Below are positions 42,059-49,413 of a stretch of 64,000 nt of DNA, in pieces. The notes beneath the pieces were generated by a model, which was not told the DNA's origin, did no database searches, and was given only the letters and a program-made list of their open reading frames with translations. Origin of the DNA: JAICXG01 sp036494545 (lineage in GTDB: Bacteria; Verrucomicrobiota; Verrucomicrobiia; Chthoniobacterales; UBA10450); NCBI GenBank assembly GCA_036494545.1, contig DASXOB010000006.1, positions 291,167-355,166 on the forward strand, in the 5' to 3' direction. Numbering within the stretch: position 1 is the first letter of the stretch; the number at the start of each line of letters is the position of its first letter. The position numbers and the translations under genes are program-made.

Positions 42059-44460
42059 GCCGCTGCGATCTTCATCTTCATTCCAAATTTAGCGAACGAT
42101 CGGAGGATTGGATCTTCCGGCGTTTCGATTTTCCCGATAGTTATTCCGATCCCGAAGAACTTTATGATCGGGCAAAAGCGGCCGGGATGGACTTTGTTAC
42201 AATTACCGACCATGATCGAATTGAAGGCTGCCAAACTATCTCGCGTTATCGTGATACCTTCCTCAGCGAGCAGGTCACAACCTATTTTCCGCAGGATCCT
42301 TGCAAGATCAACCTGCTTGTCTGGGGAATCTCGGAAGCTCAGCACGTGGAGATAGCGCGGCTGCGCGATAATATTTTTGATTTACAAGGTTTCCTGCTCG
42401 AACAAGCGATCGCTCATGCTGTAGCTCATCCGCTTTACAGCATCAATGGTAAGCTGACCAGTTCTCATCTCGAGCGACTGATCCTGCTCTTTCAGCACTT
42501 CGAAGGAGTCAATGGCCTCCGCGACGTCCTTCTTAGCGACCTGACCGGATATCTCCTCGGTGGATTGACTCCGGAGAAAATCGACACCTTCTCACGGCGT
42601 CATCGAATCGCTCCGGTTCACCCTGAGCCATGGAAAAAGATTCTCACCGGTGGCTCCGACGACCACGGCGGGATGTTTGTTGGGTCCGCCTTTACTGAGA
42701 CTCCCAGGGCGGACTTGCCAGAGCAATTTCTCGCGCACATTCGCGCCGGAAACTGTAAGGCGGAGGGCCAGGGTGGAACACCGCTGGTCTTGTCGCACGG
42801 CTTTTATAACACCCTCTCGCGTTTCATTCAGGATCGATTTACGGAAAGGCTTGGACCTAGCGCCGCACTGATCGAGAAGATGTTTTCGCGCTTCATGGAG
42901 GGGCGCGATCCAACTGAGTTTACCCTTAAGGAAAAGGCCGGCTTTGTCGCACAGGGAGTGCTCTCCGGGAAGCTCTTCGAACTGGCAAAGCCGGGAAACA
43001 TTTCGCTCTGGCGAGAGTTATCCGGTTACTTCGCGCGGCCGGAGGTAAAGGCGCAGCTTGCACGCGAGCTCGTTACTGGCGACGCGCCCGAGCGCCGGAC
43101 CTTTATCATGGCCAATGCCGCCTGCGAACAGCTGGCCTTTCGCTTTTTCGACAAGTTTGTGCGGCAACTTAGCAGCGGAAACGTTATCGAAAGCGTTCAG
43201 GCGTTAGCCAGCATTGCGCCTATCCTTGTTGTGCTTGCGCCCTACATTTATGCTTTTAGCAGTCAGGCGCCGTCACGCCGCTGGTTACGCGAAGTCTGTC
43301 GCGACTTTACCGGGACGATTCCACCCGTGTTGCAGAATAGGAAACGCGCCTGGTTTACTGATACCCTTGAAGATGTCAACGGCGTCTCCACCACAATTCG
43401 CAAGATGGCTGCCGAGGCGCGCGACGCCGGAAAAGAACTGGTCGTCGTAACATCGCGCGATGAGATAACTCTGGATGGATTAAGGGTGAAGAACTTCCGT
43501 CCCATCGGTGAATTTGAGTTACCGGAGTATGAGCTTCAGAAGCTGAGTTTTCCGCCGATTCTTCAGATGCTTGACTACATCCAGCGGGAGAACTTTTCCG
43601 AAATTATCGTTAGCACGCCGGGACCCATCGGTCTGACCGCTCTCCTCGCTGGGAAAATGCTCAATCTGGAGATGAGCGGCATTTACCATACTGATTTTCC
43701 GCAATACATTCGCATCCTGACCGAAGACAGCTTTCTCGAAAGCCTGGCCTGGAAGTATATGCAGTGGTTCTATGGCCAGCTCGACATCATCTTTGTTAAC
43801 TCCGAGCAGTATCGCCTGAGCTGGATCGAACGCGGAATTGAAGCCGCTAAGCTCCGCATCCTACCGCGCGGTCTCGATACTGAGCTTTTCACGCCGGGGC
43901 GAAGCGACGCGGATTTTTGGAAACAATTTGGTTGCGACGGAAATGGAGTGCGCCTTTTGTTCGTTGGGCGAGTCTCGAAGGAAAAGGATCTCGATGTTTT
44001 GGTGCAGGCCTTCAGGAATCTGCGCCAGGAAGATCTTCCCGTACAGCTATCGATCGTTGGTCATGGTCCTTACTCGGCGACTTTGGCTCAATTGATGCCG
44101 GAAGCCTGCTACACCGGGTACTTGAACGGGACGGATCTGGCCAAGGCTTACGCTTCAGCAGATATCTTTGTCTTTCCGAGCACGACCGACACCTTTGGTA
44201 ACGTGATTCTCGAAGCGCAGGCCGCAGGACTTCCCGTGATCGTCTCAGACGTCGGTGGACCGCGTGAGTTAGTTACGAATGGCGTGAATGGCTTTGTGAC
44301 CAGGGCACGGAATGTGGCGGACTTTACAGATGCAATTCGGCGCCTGGTTGAAGATGAGTCATTACGAAAAAAAATGGGAGCGGCTGCACGTCATACGGTG
44401 GAAGATAGAAGCTGGCCTGGCGCCTTTCGGAAATTCTGGGCGATGACAGAGATCAACTAA
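42055..44460 (+). CDS. PHP phosphoesterase domain fused to GT4 glycosyltransferase
   Basis: 801-aa fusion. Residues 1-260 are PHP-like: CDLHLHSKFSERS with H7 and H9, FVTITDHDRIEG and GGSDDHGG as metal-ligand motifs. The middle (about 260-400) is unassigned and helical. Residues about 420-801 are a GT4 glycosyltransferase: ILPRGLDTELFTPG, LLFVGRVSKEKDLDVLVQAF, and the donor-site motif PSTTDTFGNVILEAQAAGLPVI (EX7E-type). A similar GT4 makes phosphoglycolipids or sulfolipids. The PHP part may hydrolyse a sugar-phosphate. Coupled to the upstream deacetylase. Confidence 0.88.
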   Translation: MSRCDLHLHSKFSERSEDWIFRRFDFPDSYSDPEELYDRAKAAGMDFVTITDHDRIEGCQTISRYRDTFLSEQVTTYFPQDPCKINLLVWGISEAQHVEIARLRDNIFDLQGFLLEQAIAHAVAHPLYSINGKLTSSHLERLILLFQHFEGVNGLRDVLLSDLTGYLLGGLTPEKIDTFSRRHRIAPVHPEPWKKILTGGSDDHGGMFVGSAFTETPRADLPEQFLAHIRAGNCKAEGQGGTPLVLSHGFYNTLSRFIQDRFTERLGPSAALIEKMFSRFMEGRDPTEFTLKEKAGFVAQGVLSGKLFELAKPGNISLWRELSGYFARPEVKAQLARELVTGDAPERRTFIMANAACEQLAFRFFDKFVRQLSSGNVIESVQALASIAPILVVLAPYIYAFSSQAPSRRWLREVCRDFTGTIPPVLQNRKRAWFTDTLEDVNGVSTTIRKMAAEARDAGKELVVVTSRDEITLDGLRVKNFRPIGEFELPEYELQKLSFPPILQMLDYIQRENFSEIIVSTPGPIGLTALLAGKMLNLEMSGIYHTDFPQYIRILTEDSFLESLAWKYMQWFYGQLDIIFVNSEQYRLSWIERGIEAAKLRILPRGLDTELFTPGRSDADFWKQFGCDGNGVRLLFVGRVSKEKDLDVLVQAFRNLRQEDLPVQLSIVGHGPYSATLAQLMPEACYTGYLNGTDLAKAYASADIFVFPSTTDTFGNVILEAQAAGLPVIVSDVGGPRELVTNGVNGFVTRARNVADFTDAIRRLVEDESLRKKMGAAARHTVEDRSWPGAFRKFWAMTEIN

Positions 44461-44505
44461 GCGGCAGAATAGGACGATGATTAAGAATCGGGTCGTCTTA
44501 TCGGA

Positions 44506-44790
44506 GTGGTTTTGTCCTGTGCCCTTTTGCTCGTTGGCTGTGCGCCGACCCAGCCAAGTATGGCATCGATTAAGGCGGGGGGAAACGGGACTGGACACGG
44601 CCTCTTTATTATCGATTTTGATTATAAGACTGGCCAAGCGGTAGCGGTGCACGTTGTTCGGAGTACTGGCAGCGCGAAGTTAGACGCCACTACCATGGCG
44701 ACACTTAAGAAGTGGCGCGTTAAGCAGCCCGGAACTGTAACTCGTGTCAAAGTGCCCATTACCTATACGATCGAAGGCGCGGGCTCGTGA
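44506..44790 (+). CDS. Lipoprotein with TonB C-terminal-like domain
   Basis: 94 aa from a GTG start. A short lipoprotein signal ends in LLVGC (lipobox Cys). The rest, FIIDFDYKTGQAVAVHVVRSTGSAKLDATTMATLKKWRVKQPG, is the compact TonB C-terminal-like fold (beta-alpha-beta with the TGSAxLDxxxxxxLxxWRF pattern). No N-terminal TonB helix is present, so it is more likely an outer-membrane-associated accessory than a true TonB. Confidence 0.7.
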   Translation: MVLSCALLLVGCAPTQPSMASIKAGGNGTGHGLFIIDFDYKTGQAVAVHVVRSTGSAKLDATTMATLKKWRVKQPGTVTRVKVPITYTIEGAGS

Positions 44791-44918
44791 TTTCTGTCAA
44801 CTCAGTACTGCCTTTGGGTTTTCTATCGGCGGGCGGCGCGCAAAGCTCCTTTCTGACATCATAGATCGCCAGCGCAATGGGTGAATGAACAATGAGTCGG
44901 CATCGATAGAATAAGTTC

Positions 44919-45782
44919 GTGGACAGACGTTGGTTCGGCACAAAGCTGTTTCGAGGTGGGCTCGTTCTGCTAGCCGGCGCGATCGCATTCGCCGTCATGC
45001 TCTCATTTATGGCGCATGATCTTATTTATCATCCGCGCGATTATCCGGCGAATTACCGGCACTTGCTTGGCGCCGGAACGATGGAGTTAGAGTTCAAGAG
45101 TGAAGCAGGACGACAGACCGCGTTCTACGTTTCACCCCGGGGCACGCAAGATTTACCCGATCACCTATGGGTTGCCTTTTGCGGTAATGGCTCGCTCGCG
45201 CTTGATTGGCTGCCGCTGGTGACTCGCGATACCAATCAGGGCGACGGATTCCTTCTTGTCGAGTATCCCGGCTATGGAAAAAACGAAGGTCGGCCAAGCA
45301 TGACTCATAACCGCGCGGCGGCCGACGATGCTCTGGCCGCCTTAGCCCTGAAGTTAGGCGTGCCAGAAGCGAACCTCGAGCCTCGCCTGAATGCGATCGA
45401 CCACTCGTTAGGCGCCGCCGCTCCGCTCGACTTCGCCCGGCGACATCCGATGCAAAAGATCATCCTTCTTTCGCCGTTCACCACCCTGCATGATGAAGCG
45501 GCCGCGTTTAGCGGCGCAACTTTCGCGCGCCTGTTTCCGGATAACTACGACAACCGCGCGGCCCTGCTCGAGCTATCCCGGAAAAACCCACTGCCGAGAG
45601 TGACGGTCTTCCACGGGCTGCAGGACAGCATGATCTCGGCGAAGATGGGAAAAGAGTTAGCTCGGTTATTCCCAAAGTTCGTCTCCTTCCGGCCAATCCC
45701 GAATGCGGGCCACGACGACATTGGGATTGCTGCCGGGGATGAAATCCTGGCGATTTTAAGAGCCGACGAAAAAGCAAACTGA
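44919..45782 (+). CDS. Alpha/beta hydrolase with N-terminal membrane anchor
   Basis: 287 aa with an N-terminal hydrophobic segment (about 13-33) and an alpha/beta-hydrolase core. Oxyanion-side CGNGS, EYPGYGKNEG, nucleophile elbow IDHSLGAA (the usual first Gly is Asp), an acid near VFHGLQDS and a final His in NAGHDDIG are seen. Similar to Bem46-like serine hydrolases. Likely membrane-attached; substrate unknown. Confidence 0.82.
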   Translation: MDRRWFGTKLFRGGLVLLAGAIAFAVMLSFMAHDLIYHPRDYPANYRHLLGAGTMELEFKSEAGRQTAFYVSPRGTQDLPDHLWVAFCGNGSLALDWLPLVTRDTNQGDGFLLVEYPGYGKNEGRPSMTHNRAAADDALAALALKLGVPEANLEPRLNAIDHSLGAAAPLDFARRHPMQKIILLSPFTTLHDEAAAFSGATFARLFPDNYDNRAALLELSRKNPLPRVTVFHGLQDSMISAKMGKELARLFPKFVSFRPIPNAGHDDIGIAAGDEILAILRADEKAN

Positions 45783-45822
45783 CTTATTGCCAGCACCGGC
45801 TTCATTGATATTGCCCAAAGAG

Positions 45823-46194
45823 TTAGTCTGACTCCGGCGGATCCCAGTGGAACTTGACGACTTTGTCACCCTTAAAGGTGAGCAGGCGATAGCGCAGCTT
45901 ATTTTTGTAATAAAAGGGGATAAAGGACTTTCCGATGCTTTCTCCCCGGTTCAATACGTAGGTCCAAAGCTCTTCGCCTTCGCGGTGACCGATCGAGTCC
46001 GGCTCACCGTAATAATGAATCGCTTGCGCTTTGGTCATTCCATTGAACGGCGGCTTGGTGGAATCCTTCTTGTCGTCGTCGTTCTTCGCCTTGGAAGATT
46101 TGGCGGGAGGCTCTTTCGCAGAGGCGGTGCGAGGTAGGACGACGGCAAGCTGAAGACAAAAGAGAGCGAGAAACAATTTGGCGGCTAATTTCAT
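45823..46194 (-). CDS. Small exported protein, BamE/SmpA-like
   Basis: 123 aa: signal peptide (MKLAAKLFLALFCLQLAVVL), then a charged linker rich in Lys and Asp, then a compact domain FNGMTKAQAIHYYGEPDSIGHREGEELWTYVLNRG...YRLLTFKGDKVVKF. The GMTKAQAIHYYGEPD pattern resembles the BamE/OmlA fold (GMTkxqVxxllGxP). No lipobox is visible. Role unknown. Confidence 0.65.
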   Translation of the reverse strand: MKLAAKLFLALFCLQLAVVLPRTASAKEPPAKSSKAKNDDDKKDSTKPPFNGMTKAQAIHYYGEPDSIGHREGEELWTYVLNRGESIGKSFIPFYYKNKLRYRLLTFKGDKVVKFHWDPPESD

Positions 46195-46276
46195 TTCGCG
46201 GCCTAATAAAGTCTGGTTACGATAAACGCCAAGTCGATTTCCTGGTATTTCGCTGTTCGCCAGGGATCAGACGCTC

Positions 46277-47125
46277 TTACAACATCTGATCGACAAAGGC
46301 GCGGCTGTTGAATTCGGCAAAGTCTTCCAGCTTTTCGCCCGTGCCGATGAAGCGTGTGGGGATGCCTAACTCGTTTTGGATGGCAATCACAACTCCGCCT
46401 TTGCCGCTGCCGTCGAGCTTGGTGACGATGAGTCCGGTGAGATCGACGGCGGCATGGAACTCGCGTGCCTGCGCGAGGGCGTTGCTGCCGGTGGTGGCGT
46501 CGACGACGAGAAGTCTTTCCTGCGGCGCGTCGGGATCGTGTTTGCCTAACGATCGCTTTATCTTCTCCAGTTCGGCCATGAGGTTCATCTTTGTGTGAAG
46601 ACGACCGGCCGTATCGCAGAGCAAAAACTCAATGTCGCGCCGGTCTGCCGATTGGTAGGCTTCGTAACAAAGCGCAGCGGGATCGGCATTGTATTGCCCG
46701 CGGATCATTTCGACCTTTAGGCGCTCAGCCCAGATGGCGAGCTGTTCGATGGCGGCAGCTCGGAAAGTATCGGCCGCGGCCAGAAGAACGGTGTGCCGAT
46801 TGCGAAGGAAATAATTGGCGAGTTTTGCCGTGGAAGTGGTTTTGCCGGTGCCGTTGACACCAACGATGAGGACGGCTTTCGGCTTGGCTGGCAGCGGACG
46901 AATGGGTGCAGGCTGAATGGGGAGGACACGCAGGATTTCATCGCGCGCGACTTCGGCGACAGTTTCGGCGGTGATCTTTTCATTTTCCTCGCGCTTTTGC
47001 AGGGCTTCGACAATGCGCAGACTCATGGGCACGCCGAGGTCGCTGCGGATGAGCGTCTCCTCGAGTTCATCCCAATCGACTGGTCGCCCAGTAAATTCCT
47101 GGATGAGCGATTTAAAAAATTTCAT
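46277..47125 (-). CDS. ftsY: SRP receptor GTPase FtsY
   Basis: 282-aa GTPase that docks SRP-ribosome complexes at the membrane. P-loop GVNGTGKTT at 89-97, DTFRAAAIEQLAIWAERL, DTAGRLHTK, TKLDGSGKGG and GTGEKLEDFAEF are all present. The N-terminal acidic A domain is essentially missing: the protein starts directly with the NG core (MKFFKSLIQEFTGRPVDWDELEETLIRSDLG), a short form known in several phyla. Cognate Ffh is at 5255-6574. Confidence 0.96.
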   Translation of the reverse strand: MKFFKSLIQEFTGRPVDWDELEETLIRSDLGVPMSLRIVEALQKREENEKITAETVAEVARDEILRVLPIQPAPIRPLPAKPKAVLIVGVNGTGKTTSTAKLANYFLRNRHTVLLAAADTFRAAAIEQLAIWAERLKVEMIRGQYNADPAALCYEAYQSADRRDIEFLLCDTAGRLHTKMNLMAELEKIKRSLGKHDPDAPQERLLVVDATTGSNALAQAREFHAAVDLTGLIVTKLDGSGKGGVVIAIQNELGIPTRFIGTGEKLEDFAEFNSRAFVDQML

Positions 47126-47201
47126 GCCCTAAGGTGTGCGCATCAGCGCCGTTAAGGTAGCCAGGAATTGCCGTTGCGCTTCGCGGGGAGAAGGCATTTC
47201 T

Positions 47202-47236
47202 GCAAATAAAATGCGGCGCTCACCAGAGCGCCGCAT
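47202..47236 (-). terminator. Rho-independent terminator of the DUF4142 gene
   Basis: Perfect 11-bp stem ATGCGGCGCTC / GAGCGCCGCAT with a 4-nt loop (47211-47236). On the minus strand it is followed by TTTATTTG. It lies 21 bp beyond the stop of the DUF4142 gene. Confidence 0.85.
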
Positions 47237-47257
47237 TCCAAACCTATTTGAGTGCTA

Positions 47258-47797
47258 TTACTTCATCTTGCCAAGAGCGTCATCGATCATCTGGAGATGC
47301 TCCTTCAAGGTCGGCAAAGTGTCTTTAGCGAACTTAACAACATCGGAATCCTCTTTCGCGCCAGTGTCGGCGGCTTCTTTCTCGAACATCGCGATGGTTT
47401 TTTCGTGATCCTTTTTCAAGATCGTCAGGTATTCCTTGTCGAAGTTTTCGCCTGAGATATTGGTCGTCTTAGCTTCGAGTTTGGATAGGTCGAGATTTTC
47501 CTCTTTTGCGATCTCCATCAGCCGATCGTTGGCCTTGGTGTGATCGGTGATCATGCGATCAGCCACATTTTTCGTGGCGTCGTCCTTGGCTTTCTCTTTC
47601 GCCATCTTGGCGTCGGCAACTTCTGTCATTCCGCCTTTATAGGCCTTCTTGACGAACTTTTTGTCGTTAACGCTGAGGTTGCTCTTAGTTTCCGTGTTCG
47701 TCGCATCGGCTGCGTGGACCGTTGCGCCGAGGCAAAAAGCGGCTGCCGCGCAAGCCGTGAAAGCCGCTTTGACTGTTAGTGTGAGGTTCTTTTTCAT
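47258..47797 (-). CDS. DUF4142-domain exported protein
   Basis: 179 aa: signal peptide (AAFTACAAAAFCLGA, cleavage near VHAAD) followed by a ferritin-like helical domain with SVNDKKFVKKAYKGGMTEVADAKMA, MITDHTKANDRL and LTILKKDHEKTIAMFEKEA. These are the marks of DUF4142 proteins, which are periplasmic and often linked to stress. The gene is AT-richer than neighbours and has its own terminator. Confidence 0.88.
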   Translation of the reverse strand: MKKNLTLTVKAAFTACAAAAFCLGATVHAADATNTETKSNLSVNDKKFVKKAYKGGMTEVADAKMAKEKAKDDATKNVADRMITDHTKANDRLMEIAKEENLDLSKLEAKTTNISGENFDKEYLTILKKDHEKTIAMFEKEAADTGAKEDSDVVKFAKDTLPTLKEHLQMIDDALGKMK

Positions 47798-47919
47798 AGT
47801 TTAGATAATGATCTTGGTTGACTAGAATTGCCGAGTTTCGGCATTGAAAAATCGTTTTTGCGCTACTCTTTGGACGCAAGAGCTCTGCGTCGGAGGCGGC
47901 GCGGAGAGCTTGCCGAAAA

Positions 47920-49335
47920 TTAGCTTTGGCCCGCAGTGCGGTTGTAGAAGGCTTCGACACGGGCCGCGACGTCGCGATGACTGTAGTCCGCTTCGTAGAC
48001 TTTCTTCATCGCCTCGATGTATTTGGCGGAATCGCCCATCTGTTCGTAGACGAGCCCGAGTTGGTAGACGATTTCTTGCTTTGTTATATCCATCGATCCG
48101 ATTTCGCGCTCGGCCTCGACGAGTTGTTTAGCTGCGAGGTCGAGCATGCCCAGTGCGCTATAACAACGGCCTAATAGATTCATCGCTTTCACCCGTGCGT
48201 TGGGGTTCCGGCGGGCGCGCTGCAATTCCGGAATGGCCTCGCGAAAGTGACCGGCGTCGGTGAGCTTGTCGCCAAGCTCGTAGCGAAGTTGAAGGTCAGA
48301 CGGATTCTGATCTACGCGGTGACGCGCGTCGTCGATAAGGGTTTGAGCGCGCTGCTTGCGCATCGCGTCCAATTCGGCGCTTCTCGTGGAAAAGTTCGGA
48401 TCGTCAGTCGAATGCTCGGCGAGGTACTGTTCACCCTCGCGAATCAGGTGATTGAGCTGACGCATCCTGAGATCAGCCACCTTCCGCACCAGTCCGGAAT
48501 CTCCTTTGTTCGTTAGGGCAACGGTGTACTCATACCAGGCGATCGCGCCTTCGAGGTCATTCTTCTGGTCGTGCAAATAACCGAGACGCTTGGCGAGTTC
48601 GATATTTCGCGGGTCGGCTTCGTGCTGTTCATAGACCTGGTTGATCTGTTCTTCGAGCGCTTCTGCGCTCAACTGCATTTTGCTCTGCTTCTCCAACCCG
48701 ACGGCGAGGTCTTTGTCATTAATCAAATCGTGGTAACTGTTCGCTTCCGTCCATCCGCCTTTTTTTATTGAAGCGCTTGCAGAAGCGTCCTTTCCAAGTT
48801 TAACGGCCTCGAGATCGAGCGGGTTGATCTCTGAAATTCTATGGTAGATTTCGACTGCCTTCTCCGATTGCTCGTACTCGCAGTAGAGCCGGCCAAGCTC
48901 GTGTAAAATCCTGCAGTCGTTAGGATCAATTTCCAGCAGCGTCTGGATCGCGAAGATGGCGATCTCAGGATAACCGGCGGCAACGGCGGCATCCTTCAGA
49001 AGCATGTTGGCCTGCGGATTGTATGGCCCGGTCGCGAGGACTTTTTCCACCAATTCGATCACCCTGCGCGGATCTTTTCTTAGCTCGCGCTGCGCCTTCA
49101 TGATAGCCAGAGGAGCGTTCGAAAGGTTGAAGAAGCTCTTCTTCTCCGTTTTTGCGCGGGTGACTTCGACCCGGCGTAACATCTGACGACCGCTGAGGAA
49201 TTCCGGTTCCTCTTGGAGCAGGTTTTGCAGGAGAGCGATGGCGTAGTCGAAGTTACGCAGCTCGACCGCGGCCAGGGCTTTCAGCCAATAGCCGCGCAAC
49301 TGATCATTCAGATCCTTTTCATACTTTACCGCCAT
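47920..49335 (-). CDS. Tetratricopeptide repeat protein
   Basis: 471-aa soluble protein made mainly of TPR units: residues about 13-55, 105-200 (AVAAGYPEIAIFAIQTLLEIDPND, LGRLYCEYEQSEKAVEIYHRISEINP), 235-275 and 345-450. A basic linker lies between. No signal peptide or membrane segment is visible, so it is likely cytoplasmic and protein-binding. Partner unknown. Confidence 0.8.
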   Translation of the reverse strand: MAVKYEKDLNDQLRGYWLKALAAVELRNFDYAIALLQNLLQEEPEFLSGRQMLRRVEVTRAKTEKKSFFNLSNAPLAIMKAQRELRKDPRRVIELVEKVLATGPYNPQANMLLKDAAVAAGYPEIAIFAIQTLLEIDPNDCRILHELGRLYCEYEQSEKAVEIYHRISEINPLDLEAVKLGKDASASASIKKGGWTEANSYHDLINDKDLAVGLEKQSKMQLSAEALEEQINQVYEQHEADPRNIELAKRLGYLHDQKNDLEGAIAWYEYTVALTNKGDSGLVRKVADLRMRQLNHLIREGEQYLAEHSTDDPNFSTRSAELDAMRKQRAQTLIDDARHRVDQNPSDLQLRYELGDKLTDAGHFREAIPELQRARRNPNARVKAMNLLGRCYSALGMLDLAAKQLVEAEREIGSMDITKQEIVYQLGLVYEQMGDSAKYIEAMKKVYEADYSHRDVAARVEAFYNRTAGQS

Positions 49336-49413
49336 GACTAATCACCAGTCATTATATGGCAGGAATGTGTCCGCTAGAGAACAAATTTCCGTCCGCGCGC
49401 AGAAGAAATGCGG

